From Streptococcus mitis (GTDB lineage Bacteria; Bacillota; Bacilli; Lactobacillales; Streptococcaceae): a stretch of DNA of 64,000 nucleotides. A model generated the notes under the pieces. It searched no databases. It had not been told where the DNA came from and worked only from the letters and a program-made list of their open reading frames with translations. Made by a program: the position numbers and the translations under genes. Location: assembly GCF_001281025.1 (NCBI RefSeq), contig NZ_CP012646.1:215001-279000 (forward strand), written 5' to 3'. This document shows positions 20,696 through 30,348 of this stretch, piece after piece. How positions within the stretch are numbered: the stretch's first letter is position 1; each line of letters opens with the position of its first letter.

Positions 20696-21826
20696 CTACT
20701 CTGCTGCCTTCTTTTTCAGGAAACTAGAGACCGCATCCACCCCAATAGCTAAGGCTTCTTCCTTAGGACTCATCTGAGGGTGATGAAGGGCGTAGGGACT
20801 ATCAATACCTAGCCAGAACATAACACCATCAACTTTTGAAAGGAGATAACCAAAGTCTTCACCTGTCATAGCAGGTTCGATATCAATCAACTCAATTCCC
20901 TCTTTTTCTTCAAAGAAATCCATCAGTTCACGCGCCAAAGCTGGATGGTTCTCAACAGGTAGGTATCCACCTTGTTTGAGTTCCACTTCGACTTCCATAT
21001 CAAAGGCAGCAGCAACTCCTTCTGCAACTGTTTTGACCCTCTTTTGCACCAAGAGACTCATGTCCTGTGTCAAGGCCCGAATAGTTCCATGCAAAAAGGC
21101 TGTGTCCGTTATGACATTGTTGGTGGTTCCGGCTTGGAAAAGACCAAAGGTCACCACCGCTCCCTCGATTGGGTTAACATTGCGGCTGACAACTGACTGC
21201 ACCTGGGTCACAAAGTAACTAGCCGCCACCAAGGCGTCATTGGCTTCATGCGGAAAGGCTGCATGTCCTCCTTTACCTTTGAAACGGATCTTCACCTCGC
21301 AAGTACCTGCAAAGAGTGTATGAGTATTGGTCGCAATCTGTCCAACCTTCAAATCTGGCCGAACATGAAGCCCATAAAACTGGTCTGGCAACCAGTCTCC
21401 AAAAGCGCCATCCTCATACATGAGCATGCCACCAGCTTCATTTTCTTCAGCAGGTTGAAACAGAAAGAGCAGATTGTTCTTTGGTTGCTCCTCAAGGGCT
21501 CGCTCAAGACAGCCTAAAGCAATAGTCATGTGGAAATCATGTCCACAAGCATGCATGCGACCTTGGTGTTGGGAAGAAAAAGATAGTCCTGTTTGTTCGA
21601 CGATAGGCAGACCATCAATGTCTGTTCGCCAACCAATGGTACGCTCTGGCTGACTTCCCTGCAAGTAAACCAAAATCCCTGTCCGCCAAGTACGAACTTG
21701 AACAAAATTCTTGACCGCAGTCAATTTCTCAATCACATCCAGCAGATAAGCCTGAGTTTTGAACTCCTCCAAGCCAATCTCTGGAATCTGGTGCAAATCT
21801 CGTCTAGTCTGAATCAAATCTAACAT
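20696..21826 (-). CDS. dapL: N-acetyldiaminopimelate deacetylase (M20 amidohydrolase)
   Basis: Removes the acetyl group from N-acetyl-LL-diaminopimelate in the acetylated branch of the lysine/peptidoglycan pathway. The 376-residue M20 metallohydrolase shows the metal-binding motifs [10 protein letters not shown] (about 94-103), the bridging Glu pair in [10 protein letters not shown] and [15 protein letters not shown] in the dimerisation lid, and a C-terminal metal His in HHPQMS. Assignment to DapL rather than another M20 amidohydrolase rests on the adjacent acetyltransferase gene dapH, 67 bp upstream. GGAGGATAG precedes the start. Confidence 0.9.
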   Translation of the reverse strand: MLDLIQTRRDLHQIPEIGLEEFKTQAYLLDVIEKLTAVKNFVQVRTWRTGILVYLQGSQPERTIGWRTDIDGLPIVEQTGLSFSSQHQGRMHACGHDFHMTIALGCLERALEEQPKNNLLFLFQPAEENEAGGMLMYEDGAFGDWLPDQFYGLHVRPDLKVGQIATNTHTLFAGTCEVKIRFKGKGGHAAFPHEANDALVAASYFVTQVQSVVSRNVNPIEGAVVTFGLFQAGTTNNVITDTAFLHGTIRALTQDMSLLVQKRVKTVAEGVAAAFDMEVEVELKQGGYLPVENHPALARELMDFFEEKEGIELIDIEPAMTGEDFGYLLSKVDGVMFWLGIDSPYALHHPQMSPKEEALAIGVDAVSSFLKKKAAE

Positions 21827-21849
21827 CTATCTATCCTCCGATATAGCAG

Positions 21850-21880
21850 AAAGAGGCTGGAAGAAGGGTTCCGCCTCTTT
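21850..21880 (-). terminator. intercistronic hairpin between dapH and dapL
   Basis: Arms AAAGAGGC and GCCTCTTT (with extra pairing inside) between the two genes. The following T tract is short, so this may be a partial terminator or an mRNA processing/stability hairpin rather than a full stop. Confidence 0.5.
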
Positions 21881-21893
21881 ATTACTTTTACAA

Positions 21894-22592
21894 TTATAAG
21901 GTACGAAGCGCATCCTCTAGCGCTGTTTTTTGTTGGGTTTGGGCATCAATCTCTTTGATGATACGAGCTGGAACACCTGCTACCACCACGTTTTCTGGGA
22001 CATCTTGGGTAACAATAGCTCCTGCTGCGACAACTGAACCACTACCGATTTGGACTCCTTCGATAACCACTGCATTAGCGCCGATAAGAACATTATCTCC
22101 AACACGGACTGGTTCTGCGCTAGCTGGCTCAATCACACCTGCAAGAACGGCACCTGCACCAACGTGACTGTTTTTCCCAACGATAGCACGGCCACCAAGG
22201 ATAGCCCCCATGTCAATCATGGTTCCTGCACCGATTTCAGCACCGATATTGATAACAGCTCCCATCATGATAACAGCATTGTCACCAATTTCAACCTGAT
22301 CACGGATAATAGCACCTGGCTCGATACGAGCATTGATAGCACGTTTGTCTAGCAAGGGAACTGCAGAATTACGAGCATCTTGCTCAACAACATAGTCTTG
22401 ATTTTCTACCAAACCATCGAGAAGCGGAGCCACATCTTTCCAGTCTCCAAATAGTACATTCCCTAGTTTGACAACAGAGCTTGGTACAGCAGTTGCAAGT
22501 TGTCCTTCAAAGGTTACTTTAACACTGGTTCTCTTTTCGGCATTGGCGATAAATTGGATAATTTCTTGAGCGTTCATTTTTGTAGCAGTCAT
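21894..22592 (-). CDS. dapH: 2,3,4,5-tetrahydropyridine-2,6-dicarboxylate N-acetyltransferase
   Basis: Transfers acetyl from acetyl-CoA to tetrahydrodipicolinate, committing it to the acetylase variant of the diaminopimelate/lysine pathway. The 232-residue protein has a C-terminal left-handed beta-helix built of hexapeptide repeats ([21 protein letters not shown] onward, about residues 85-210). AGGAGGCGCTT precedes the ATG. dapL, encoding the later deacetylase, follows. Upstream lies a candidate small RNA and a terminator that overlaps the likely dapH promoter. Confidence 0.93.
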   Translation of the reverse strand: MTATKMNAQEIIQFIANAEKRTSVKVTFEGQLATAVPSSVVKLGNVLFGDWKDVAPLLDGLVENQDYVVEQDARNSAVPLLDKRAINARIEPGAIIRDQVEIGDNAVIMMGAVINIGAEIGAGTMIDMGAILGGRAIVGKNSHVGAGAVLAGVIEPASAEPVRVGDNVLIGANAVVIEGVQIGSGSVVAAGAIVTQDVPENVVVAGVPARIIKEIDAQTQQKTALEDALRTL

Positions 22593-22623
22593 AAGCGCCT
22601 CCTAGTTCATTTTAATGATACCT

Positions 22624-22652
22624 ATTCTACCAAAAAAGGCCTCAAATTTGAA
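22624..22652 (-). promoter_or_regulatory. probable dapH promoter inside the upstream terminator
   Basis: TAGAAT (22624-22629) with TTCAAA (22647-22652) 17 nt upstream on the minus strand. The -35 hexamer lies within the terminator stem. The -35 matches consensus at four of six positions. Confidence 0.45.
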
Positions 22653-22662
22653 GCCTTTTTGT
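22631..22662 (-). terminator. terminator of the candidate small RNA
   Basis: Minus-strand AAAAAGGCTTCAAATTTGAGGCCTTTTTT; near-perfect arms with a run of T on both sides, so it may also act on the other strand. Confidence 0.75.
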
Positions 22663-22779
22663 TTGTTTTTAGGTATGATTTTTAGGGATGTGAGATAAAA
22701 CGTGCTGTCGGTAAAAGCAAGCCCCTACCGATACAACCTAAAAACACTCTTCACAACTATCTCCCCGTGTTTTATTGAC
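22631..22779 (-). ncRNA. candidate small RNA or structured leader between the EamA gene and dapH
   Basis: An extended -10 (TGCTATACT, -10 at 22786-22791) is followed by about 150 nt with no convincing ORF and then an intrinsic terminator. The predicted RNA folds: TCGGTA/TACCGA forms an apical stem extended by GTTG/CAGC, and GAGATA pairs with TATCTC to close an internal loop. It resembles no riboswitch I can name; the stem-internal bubble-stem layout is loosely 6S-like but the RNA is shorter than usual 6S. A 9-codon GTG-started frame exists and is probably meaningless. Confidence 0.45.
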
Positions 22780-22820
22780 TATTCTAGTATAGCACACTTT
22801 TAGAATTAAGAAAAGACTTT

Positions 22821-23732
22821 TTATTTACTTTCTTTCGCTTCTTCTATCGATAGGAAAATCATGGGCAAAATAATCAAGGCCATAGCTAGAAGAAGGGACC
22901 AATCCACTACCAAGCCTAAAAATAAAACACTCAAAAGGGCAGAAGAGAGAGGTTCACTGGCACTGATAACAGAAACCACTAAAGGAGAAACCAAGGACAC
23001 TGCCTTCATGGAAATGAAAAAGGCAAAAGCCGTCCCGAAAAAAGCGATAATGAGGCAAATCAAGATACTCCAAATATCAAGAGTAAAGGAAAGTTGATAA
23101 ACTGGTGAGAGGACATTGCTAAATAAACCTGCTAAAATCATCCCCCACCCAACCGTGGGTACAAAACCATAGCGCTTCGCAAAAGGTTGAGGCAAGATAA
23201 CATTAAACATGACCCCCATGGCACTCAGCAAACCCGTCACAAGTGCTAGTGGTGTCATGGATAATTGAGAGAGATCTCCCTTTGTCGCCATCAGGCAAAC
23301 ACCCAACATGGCAACCAAAACATAAAGAATAGCACTTTTTGACGCTCGTTTTTGATAAACCAAGCGATTGTAAAAGAGGATAAAGACAGGGCTAATAAAC
23401 TGTAAAATAGTTGCTGTCGCTGCATTAGAATATTCTACGCAGAGGTAGAAAAAATACTGAACTGAAAAAATCCCCAAAATAGCATAGGCTAAAAAGGGTA
23501 GGTAATTTTTCTTATCTCGCCAAATATCTAACACTTGCGATTTTAATTGCACTGCAGACCAAATGAGCACAAGACTCCCTGCCAGTGTCAAACGCATAGA
23601 GGTAATCCAGCCCGAAGACACCTGGTAATGAGTAAAGAAATACTCTCCTAAAATTCCACAGATTCCCCAGATTAAGCCAGATAGGAGTGAATAAATGGTT
23701 CCTTTAACAATCTTTTTCTGATACTGATTCAT
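22821..23732 (-). CDS. EamA/DMT-family transporter
   Basis: A 303-residue membrane protein with about ten hydrophobic segments in two homologous halves, as in drug/metabolite transporters of the EamA family. SGLIWGICGILGEYF near the N-terminus and PLVVSVISASEPLSSALLSVLFLG near residue 260 are typical; the latter is the conserved EP-containing signature of the second repeat. Substrate unknown. The ATG at 23732 was chosen because an upstream TTG would add 14 residues encoded by the pbp1b terminator. The start lacks a clear ribosome-binding site, and a TGTTACAAT extended -10 ends only six bases upstream, so the mRNA may be leaderless. Confidence 0.8.
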   Translation of the reverse strand: MNQYQKKIVKGTIYSLLSGLIWGICGILGEYFFTHYQVSSGWITSMRLTLAGSLVLIWSAVQLKSQVLDIWRDKKNYLPFLAYAILGIFSVQYFFYLCVEYSNAATATILQFISPVFILFYNRLVYQKRASKSAILYVLVAMLGVCLMATKGDLSQLSMTPLALVTGLLSAMGVMFNVILPQPFAKRYGFVPTVGWGMILAGLFSNVLSPVYQLSFTLDIWSILICLIIAFFGTAFAFFISMKAVSLVSPLVVSVISASEPLSSALLSVLFLGLVVDWSLLLAMALIILPMIFLSIEEAKESK

Positions 23733-23738
23733 ACCTTT

Positions 23739-23747
23739 ATTGTAACA
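23739..23747 (-). promoter_or_regulatory. extended -10 promoter directly before the EamA start
   Basis: TG-T-TACAAT on the minus strand, with the -10 hexamer at 23739-23744. The -35 region is poor (T-rich). The predicted transcription start falls at or within a base of the ATG. Confidence 0.45.
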
Positions 23748-23756
23748 CGAAAGGAA

Positions 23757-23787
23757 AAAAGAAAAAAGTGGCAATCAATACCACTTT
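23757..23787 (-). terminator. terminator after pbp1b
   Basis: Arms AAAGTGG and CCACTTT (23765-23771 and 23781-23787) followed on the minus strand by TTTTCTTTTTTCC. Confidence 0.8.
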
Positions 23788-23788
23788 C

Positions 23789-26275
23789 CTATCTTCTACT
23801 ATTTGATTGCGTAGATGATGAACTTGATGTACTGCTAGAGCTAGCACTTGAACTACCACTTGAACTGCTATTCGAACTAGTACTTGAGCTAGAAGGAGTT
23901 GGCAATGTACTAACGATACTTGACCAAGCGTTTTGATAATCTGCTTCACTTCCTCCAATAGCAAAGTGATAGCTTGTAGTAGGAGCTCCCGCCTTATTAG
24001 CCCAATAGCTCGTTACAGTAGAACCTGAAAGATCCACTGTTTTTCCATTAACGGATACTTTGCCTGGCTTCTGTCCTGTAGATCTGAGGACCTGAGATTG
24101 GGTCACACTAGAATCAAGATTAAAGCGTTCATTGCCCCAAACACCAGGCTCAGCCTGTTGGATGGCATTGACCAAGTAAGCCATATATTTGGCATTTCGA
24201 TAATGCCCAGCCCCCTTAGCCATTGGGCGGTTGTCATCATGCCCTAGCCAACCACCTAGAGTCAATCTTGGTGTTGACAGCATGAGCCACATATTTTCAT
24301 CTTCATTGGTTGTCCCAGTCTTACCAATCCAGTCTGCACGAGCTAAGCTTGAATTGATAGAAGCCAAATCCGTTTGGAAACTTGAAGTGATCCGAGATGA
24401 AATCACCTCACGAAGCAAACTCTGCATAATCGTTGCTGTTGCCTTCGAATACACTTGAACTGGCTTGTCTTGGAATTCATAAATTGCTCTACCGTCAGGT
24501 GATTCAATCTTAGAAATCACATGTTTCTGATGGTAGACACCGTTATTGGCAATTGTTTGATAACCATTGGTATGCTGGGCAACTGTGACTTCAATCCCAC
24601 CACCCATAGGCAGACTTTCGATACCGTACTCCGGAATCTCGTAACCCATTTTCTCCATGTAACCCTTGACATCCACACCCTTCTCACGCAGCATTCGATA
24701 GGTCCAATAGGCTGGGATATTCCACGAATAGTTCAAGGCTTCACCCAAAGTCATCATGCCTGTACCTGGACTGTTCACATACATGATAGGATTTCCATTA
24801 GAGAATTTTGTCGGATAATTGGACAAGATACTAGCGCTTCCCATCAAACCTTGGTCAATGGCAATACCGTAGGCCAATAAAGGCTTGGTTGTAGAGGCTG
24901 GCGAGCGCTTAGTGTCAAAGGCGTGATTGTTTTGGTTAGTCTGGTAATTACGACCACCAACAAAGCCTAAAACAGCCCCCGTTTTATTGTCCATCAAAAC
25001 ATTCCCTACTTCAGGCTGCCCAGTCGAATCATCTACCAAACGACCGTAGTTAGCAACTGCATTTTGCATGGCAGTATGGATTTTTTTATTGATTGTTGTC
25101 GTGATTTTATAGCCACCGTTACTTAGTTCCTGCTCAGCTCGCTCATGATAGGCCTTTTGAACTACTTCCTTTTTCAACTCTTGGCTAGAGACATTGTCCT
25201 GTTGAACTAAGTAATCATACATACGGTCTGTCGCTTCAGCCATAGCCGTAAAGTAAAGGTAATCCCTCGAAACAGCATTGATAGATCCTGATGGCAAGAA
25301 ATCTTGCTTGAGATTATAATCCTTGTACTGGTCATATTCCTCCTGAGTCAGAGCACCCGTACGGTACATGTTGTAGAGAACATCCTTGCCCCGCTTCAAA
25401 CCAAGTTCTAAGTCTTCATCACTCTTTAACTCTCCAGTATTTTCATAAGGGGAATAAGTAATCGGACTCTGTGGCAAACCTGCTAAGAAAGCGGCTTGAG
25501 GAATACTCAACTTGTTGGCATCGATACCGAAAATTCCTTCAGCAGCTTGCTGGGCACCTGCAATATTTTGTCCTTTATGATTTCGACCAAAGGGAGCAAC
25601 ATTGAGATAGGTGGTCAAGATTTCATCCTTGCTCATGCTGCGTTCCAAGGCAAGGGCATCGACAATTTCTGTAGCCTTACGAGCCAAAGTCGGAGCATCT
25701 CCGACCACTTGTTGTTTGATTAACTGTTGGGTCAAGGTCGAGCCCCCACTAGACGAGCCCAAACCTGCAAAAGTTCCCAAAGTCGCCCGAATCACAGCTT
25801 TGGGCACAACCCCTTTATGTTCAAGAAAATGTTCGTCCTCAGTAGCAATGATCGCCTTTTTGAGATTGTCCGATATTTCCTCAGATGAAACAGAGGTTCT
25901 CAGTAGATCACTCTCGATAGAAGCAATGACACTCCCATCTGCGTAAACAATTTCTGAGATGGAAGAAATATTTTTAACCTGTTTGACCAAGTCCTCCGAT
26001 TGGGGAACCTTGGCCTTGTCAAACAAAGCAACTCCATAACCAAGAGCTACACCAGCACCAAAAAGTCCACCGATAAAGCCTAGAATAAAGAGAGTATTCA
26101 AAATTCCCTTAATAGCAACTAAAATGCTACCTAGGATAGCCAGAACTTTCCCACCTGTCCCATCCGACTGCTTCTCTTCTGAGACTTTCTCTGATTTTTT
26201 ATGATTTATGTTTGATTTTACTAGCTGGAAAAATTCCAGCATTCTTTGTTTTAATTCATTTAATTGATTTTGCAT
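23789..26275 (-). CDS. pbp1b: class A penicillin-binding protein 1b
   Basis: Bifunctional peptidoglycan glycosyltransferase/transpeptidase at the cell surface. The 828-residue protein has a cytoplasmic N-terminus, one transmembrane segment (about residues 55-85), a GT51 domain with [11 protein letters not shown] (catalytic Glu) and [10 protein letters not shown] near 175, and a transpeptidase domain with SPASTTKP (active Ser in STTK), YSWN (SxN) and KTGTTNED (KTG). The C-terminal 45 residues are almost entirely Ser/Thr/Asn, a low-complexity tail likely exposed outside. The ATG at 26275 has GAGGAAATCC before it; a GTG four codons earlier is possible. It is divergent from tyrS. Confidence 0.95.
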   Translation of the reverse strand: MQNQLNELKQRMLEFFQLVKSNINHKKSEKVSEEKQSDGTGGKVLAILGSILVAIKGILNTLFILGFIGGLFGAGVALGYGVALFDKAKVPQSEDLVKQVKNISSISEIVYADGSVIASIESDLLRTSVSSEEISDNLKKAIIATEDEHFLEHKGVVPKAVIRATLGTFAGLGSSSGGSTLTQQLIKQQVVGDAPTLARKATEIVDALALERSMSKDEILTTYLNVAPFGRNHKGQNIAGAQQAAEGIFGIDANKLSIPQAAFLAGLPQSPITYSPYENTGELKSDEDLELGLKRGKDVLYNMYRTGALTQEEYDQYKDYNLKQDFLPSGSINAVSRDYLYFTAMAEATDRMYDYLVQQDNVSSQELKKEVVQKAYHERAEQELSNGGYKITTTINKKIHTAMQNAVANYGRLVDDSTGQPEVGNVLMDNKTGAVLGFVGGRNYQTNQNNHAFDTKRSPASTTKPLLAYGIAIDQGLMGSASILSNYPTKFSNGNPIMYVNSPGTGMMTLGEALNYSWNIPAYWTYRMLREKGVDVKGYMEKMGYEIPEYGIESLPMGGGIEVTVAQHTNGYQTIANNGVYHQKHVISKIESPDGRAIYEFQDKPVQVYSKATATIMQSLLREVISSRITSSFQTDLASINSSLARADWIGKTGTTNEDENMWLMLSTPRLTLGGWLGHDDNRPMAKGAGHYRNAKYMAYLVNAIQQAEPGVWGNERFNLDSSVTQSQVLRSTGQKPGKVSVNGKTVDLSGSTVTSYWANKAGAPTTSYHFAIGGSEADYQNAWSSIVSTLPTPSSSSTSSNSSSSGSSSASSSSTSSSSSTQSNSRR

Positions 26276-26416
26276 GGATTTCCTCACTCTATCTATTATA
26301 CCATAAAAGGTAAACTTTCAATAAAATAGCCACTTTCTTCCCTATTCTACTAGGCTATTACCCAAGTTTGTGATACAATAGGTAGAAACAATATTTTTAA
26401 AAAGGAGAAAAGACAC

Positions 26417-27673
26417 ATGCACATTTTTGATGAGCTAAAAGAGCGTGGTTTGATTTTTCAAACGACTGATGAAGAAGCTTTGCGTAAAGCCCTAGAAGAA
26501 GGTCAAGTTTCTTATTATACTGGCTACGATCCAACTGCTGACAGCCTTCACTTAGGCCACCTTGTCGCAATCTTGACAAGTCGTCGCTTGCAGCTAGCAG
26601 GTCACAAACCTTATGCGCTCGTTGGCGGTGCTACAGGTCTCATCGGAGATCCGTCCTTCAAAGATGCTGAACGTAGTCTCCAAACAAAAGACACAGTAGA
26701 TGGCTGGGTCAAGTCTATCCAAGGACAACTTTCTCGTTTTCTTGACTTTGAAAATGGTGAAAACAAGGCTGTCATGGTCAACAACTACGACTGGTTTGGC
26801 AGCATCAGCTTCATTGACTTCCTCCGTGATATCGGAAAATACTTCACTGTCAACTACATGATGAGCAAGGAGTCTGTGAAAAAACGGATTGAAACAGGAA
26901 TTTCTTACACTGAGTTTGCCTACCAAATCATGCAAGGTTACGACTTCTTCGTTCTTAACCAAGACCACAACGTAACGCTACAAATCGGTGGTTCTGACCA
27001 GTGGGGAAATATGACAGCTGGTACCGAATTGCTTCGTCGTAAGGCTGACAAGACAGGCCACGTAATCACTGTTCCACTGATTACCGATGCAACTGGTAAG
27101 AAGTTTGGTAAATCAGAAGGAAATGCCGTCTGGCTCAATCCTGAAAAGACTTCTCCATACGAAATGTACCAATTCTGGATGAACGTTATGGACGCTGACG
27201 CTGTTCGCTTCTTGAAAATCTTTACTTTCTTGTCACTTGATGAGATTGAAGACATCCGTAAACAATTTGAAGCGGCTCCACACGAACGCTTAGCTCAAAA
27301 AGTCTTGGCTCGTGAAGTCGTTACACTTGTTCACGGCGAAGAAGCCTACAAAGAAGCCCTTAACATCACTGAACAACTCTTTGCAGGAAATATCAAAAAC
27401 CTTTCTGTCAAAGAGCTCAAACAAGGACTTCGTGGTGTACCAAACTACCAAGTGCAAGCAGACGAAAACCACAATATCGTGGAACTACTCGTCTCATCTG
27501 GTGTGGTTAACTCAAAACGCCAAGCCCGTGAAGACGTCCAAAACGGAGCTATCTACGTCAACGGCGACCGCATCCAAGACCTTGACTATGTCTTGAGTGA
27601 CACAGATAAGTTAGAGAATGAGCTGACTGTTATCCGTCGTGGAAAGAAAAAATATTTTGTATTGACTTACTAA
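26417..27673 (+). CDS. tyrS: tyrosine--tRNA ligase
   Basis: Charges tRNA-Tyr. The 418-residue class I synthetase has [14 protein letters not shown] (HIGH motif, about residues 35-50), KFGKSEG (KMSKS) near 235 and a C-terminal S4 RNA-binding domain ([15 protein letters not shown], about 378-392). AAAAAGGAGAAAAG precedes the start, and a TGTGATACAAT extended -10 lies upstream. No T-box leader is visible in the 60-nt leader. A terminator follows. Confidence 0.97.
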   Translation: MHIFDELKERGLIFQTTDEEALRKALEEGQVSYYTGYDPTADSLHLGHLVAILTSRRLQLAGHKPYALVGGATGLIGDPSFKDAERSLQTKDTVDGWVKSIQGQLSRFLDFENGENKAVMVNNYDWFGSISFIDFLRDIGKYFTVNYMMSKESVKKRIETGISYTEFAYQIMQGYDFFVLNQDHNVTLQIGGSDQWGNMTAGTELLRRKADKTGHVITVPLITDATGKKFGKSEGNAVWLNPEKTSPYEMYQFWMNVMDADAVRFLKIFTFLSLDEIEDIRKQFEAAPHERLAQKVLAREVVTLVHGEEAYKEALNITEQLFAGNIKNLSVKELKQGLRGVPNYQVQADENHNIVELLVSSGVVNSKRQAREDVQNGAIYVNGDRIQDLDYVLSDTDKLENELTVIRRGKKKYFVLTY

Positions 27674-27693
27674 ACTGTTCAACATTTACCTAT

Positions 27694-27734
27694 AAAAAAA
27701 GGAGTTAACCTCGAGAAAGGTAACTCCTTTTTGC
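27694..27734 (+). terminator. terminator after tyrS
   Basis: Perfect 12-bp arms AAAAAGGAGTTA (27696-27707) and TAACTCCTTTTT (27721-27732). Confidence 0.85.
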
Positions 27735-27750
27735 TGTTAATAGTCCCCAC

Positions 27751-29811
27751 CTATCCCTTAATAGACAGGCTACGCAGTACAATACGTAAGGTTGTTAGAT
27801 TATGTAAGATAGAGAGATTTGAAGGACTGAGCCAATTAAACAAGCCAAAGCCAATCAAACTACTATTTACGACAACGGTATCTTGAATATTCTTCTTGAT
27901 GAGTGTTTGCAAAGATGATGATAGCGAATCCAACTCTTGGAAGAAATCCAAACGATTATCTAACAATAAGATATCGCTCATCTGCTTAGAAATATCTGCA
28001 CTCTCATTCATCACAACACCGATATCTGATAGGGTTAGAGCAGCTGAGTCATTCAAGCCATCTCCAACCATCAAAATAGTGTGACCTGCTTTCTGCAGTT
28101 CCTCTACTAACTCAAATTTCCCATCAGGTTTCAAGTCTGTATAGACCTGATCAAAGGGCAAATCTTTGACTAATTCCTCTGTTCTAACCAAGGTGTCCCC
28201 TGTTGCCAGAATCAATTTTTTCCCTTGTGCCTTAAGTTTCTCCAAGGCTGCTTTTGCTTCTTTTCTCAAAGGAGTATGAATGCAGAACATTCCAATCAAT
28301 TCATTCTGATAAGCCAAGAATAAGAGATTATAGCGACTCTTGTACTCTTCAATTAAAGCATTTTGTTCTGAACTGATATGAATTTGCTCATCCTGCATCA
28401 AAACATAATTCCCAATAAGAACTGGTTGCCCATCTATATGAGATTTAATCCCCTTGCTTGCGATATATTGGAGTTTCCCATGCATTTCCTCATGTTCAAT
28501 TCCCTCTATCTCAGCTTGCTTGACGATGGCATTAGCAATAGGATGATAAATGTGTTCCTCAAGACAGGCACTGATTCTGAGAATATCTTCCTCACTATAG
28601 TCCCCAAAAGGTAACACCTTTTCAACTATAGGATAACTAGTTGTGATTGTTCCCGTCTTATCAAACAAGAAAGTATCAACTTCCAGATATTTCTCCAGAA
28701 TATCTCCATCCTTAATCACCATTTCACGATTCAACCCCTCCTTGATAGCTGTTAAATAAGCTACAGGAGTAGAGATTTTCAAAGCGCAGGAGAAATCGAC
28801 CAATAGGAAAGAAATAGCCTTAGAAAAAGAACCTGTTAATAGGTAAGTCAGACCAGCCCCCAAGAAATTATATTTGACGACCTTATCCGCCATCTTGATG
28901 AAATAGCGTTGTTTCGTTTTCTTATTTTCTTCAGATTTCTTCATCAACTCAATCAGTTGTAAAATCCGGCTGTTCATCTGATTATCGGTTACACGAATGC
29001 GTAACTCTCCAGTTTCTAATACTGTATTTGCACAAACCAAATCAGACTCTCTTTTTTCAACTGGAAAACTCTCTCCCGTCAAGGAACTTTCGTTGACCAT
29101 ACCTAAACCTGAAACTACTTGTCCATCAAACAGAATTTCATTTCCTTGAGATAGGACCAAAACATCTCCTATTTGAACATCGGAACTCTTGATACTAACG
29201 ACCGTATCCCCCTGTACTAGGAATACATCGCTCTCTTTTGCAAGAAGGCTTTGTTCTAAGTCTGTTGCAGTTTTTTTCAAGGACCACTGATCTAAATGAT
29301 TCCCCAAATCAAGCATAAACATGATATTGCTAGCTGTCTTGGATTGGTTCATAAACAAGGACAATAAAATCGCCGAACAGTCCAAGACCTCCATCGTTAG
29401 TTCCTTACGCGCTAGTGTTTGATAGGCTTCTCTAATATAGCCAAAGGCCTGATAACAAGTCCATATATAGCGAATAGGATACGGCACAAAACTACGAAAA
29501 AGTACACGCTTAACCGCTGCACCTGAAACAATAGAATAAGCACTCTCTTCTCTACGAATGGGAAGAGTCATCAACTCAGAAACTTTCCCTTTATCAATTC
29601 TTTTTAAAAAGGCTTCTGCATTATCTAATACAGAAAAGCCTTCTTTTATACGTAGAGTAAAGTGCTGTTGATCCATGTAAAACTGGATAGACTCAATCCC
29701 CTTTTCATCTCTCGCCAAGGAACGAAGATAGTCTTGAATATCCAAGGTGAGTGAAAAAGAAGATGATAGTCGGATATGTTGGTATCCTCTATGTAGCACT
29801 TTAAAAGACAT
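27751..29811 (-). CDS. P1B-type metal-transporting ATPase with a non-canonical SCALK metal-site motif
   Basis: A 686-residue E1-E2 ATPase. The actuator motif LTGESFP (245-250), phosphorylation motif FDKTGTIT (383-390), the P1B-specific HP dipeptide (423-424) and GDGLNDSAAL hinge motif are all present, so it should be catalytically active. In the transmembrane helix where P1B pumps carry CPC, this one has SCALKISTP (341-349). The N-terminus lacks a CxxC heavy-metal domain but has two short domain-like segments. The C-terminus contains NWLSPSNLSILHN. Likely exports a transition metal such as Mn or Zn; the metal is not certain. It is preceded by a small protein gene 1 bp upstream. Confidence 0.88.
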   Translation of the reverse strand: MSFKVLHRGYQHIRLSSSFSLTLDIQDYLRSLARDEKGIESIQFYMDQQHFTLRIKEGFSVLDNAEAFLKRIDKGKVSELMTLPIRREESAYSIVSGAAVKRVLFRSFVPYPIRYIWTCYQAFGYIREAYQTLARKELTMEVLDCSAILLSLFMNQSKTASNIMFMLDLGNHLDQWSLKKTATDLEQSLLAKESDVFLVQGDTVVSIKSSDVQIGDVLVLSQGNEILFDGQVVSGLGMVNESSLTGESFPVEKRESDLVCANTVLETGELRIRVTDNQMNSRILQLIELMKKSEENKKTKQRYFIKMADKVVKYNFLGAGLTYLLTGSFSKAISFLLVDFSCALKISTPVAYLTAIKEGLNREMVIKDGDILEKYLEVDTFLFDKTGTITTSYPIVEKVLPFGDYSEEDILRISACLEEHIYHPIANAIVKQAEIEGIEHEEMHGKLQYIASKGIKSHIDGQPVLIGNYVLMQDEQIHISSEQNALIEEYKSRYNLLFLAYQNELIGMFCIHTPLRKEAKAALEKLKAQGKKLILATGDTLVRTEELVKDLPFDQVYTDLKPDGKFELVEELQKAGHTILMVGDGLNDSAALTLSDIGVVMNESADISKQMSDILLLDNRLDFFQELDSLSSSLQTLIKKNIQDTVVVNSSLIGFGLFNWLSPSNLSILHNLTTLRIVLRSLSIKG

Positions 29812-29812
29812 A

Positions 29813-30091
29813 TTATTCCCCTATAAGGCTATCTAATTGCTCTTCTTTTTTCTCTTGCTCGTACAAATATTTGGCATCTTGCAAGACATCGTCTCCATGT
29901 TGCTTCACAACAGAAACAGATGCATCTAGCTCGTCTTTCAACTTGTAAGCCTTAGCCAAAGCTTTAGAATAACCTTTTTTAGCTTCCTTACTTGCTAAGA
30001 TTTTCAAGCCAAGGGTACCAAATGCGACACCACCCAAAAAGAGTGATGATTTTTTCGCAACTTTTGCGACGGTTAGTACTTCTTTTAACAT
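29813..30091 (-). CDS. small membrane-associated partner protein of the P-type ATPase
   Basis: A 92-residue product starting MLKEVLTVAK has a short hydrophobic glycine-rich segment (SSLFLGGVAFGTLGLKIL, about residues 13-30) followed by a charged amphipathic helix (KEAKKGYSKALAKAYKLKDEL) and an acidic tail. A longer frame (from 30124) would add eleven residues (MLYNNDKEEIS); the internal ATG has AAGGAGGAAATAAG before it and is preferred. It ends 1 bp before the ATPase gene, so the two are coupled. The layout resembles PacL-type chaperones that accompany actinobacterial metal ATPases (inference; no metal-binding motif is obvious here). Confidence 0.7.
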   Translation of the reverse strand: MLKEVLTVAKVAKKSSLFLGGVAFGTLGLKILASKEAKKGYSKALAKAYKLKDELDASVSVVKQHGDDVLQDAKYLYEQEKKEEQLDSLIGE

Positions 30092-30165
30092 ACTTATTTC
30101 CTCCTTATCATTATTATATAGCAATTTAGATATAAAAGCAATGTCATTTCATAAATTGGAGAATT

Positions 30166-30270
30166 ATACTCAATGAAAATCAAAGAGCAAACTAGGAAAC
30201 TAGCCGCAGGCTGTACTTGAGTACGGCAAGGCGACGTTGACGTGGTTTGAATTTGATTTTCGAAGAGTAT
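30166..30270. repeat. BOX element (boxA + boxC, no boxB)
   Basis: Runs from ATACTCAATGAAAATCAAAG to TTTTCGAAGAGTAT and contains the boxA core TACGGCAAGGCGACGTTGAC. It lies between the divergently transcribed partner-protein gene and rlmA. No boxB module. Confidence 0.9.
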
Positions 30271-30313
30271 TAGTTTTATTTCTACTGAATCTCCCATCTA
30301 CTTATTCCTAAAG

Positions 30314-30342
30314 TTGCTTTCATTTGCCTCTTTTGATACACT
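30314..30342 (+). promoter_or_regulatory. promoter of rlmA, apparently leaderless
   Basis: TTGCTT (30314-30319), 17 nt, TACACT (30337-30342). Six bases separate the -10 from the ATG at 30349, placing transcription start at the start codon. Confidence 0.55.
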
Positions 30343-30348
30343 TAAACT

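Noticed and set aside
26288..26416. T-box leader before tyrS (and before hisS or aspS)
   Set aside because: The leaders are short and have no T-box sequence or terminator/antiterminator pair.
30094..30297. Open frames crossing BOX elements (also 51159-51365 and 52695-53003)
   Set aside because: The predicted peptides are translations of the BOX repeat and share the same residues; no evidence of expression.
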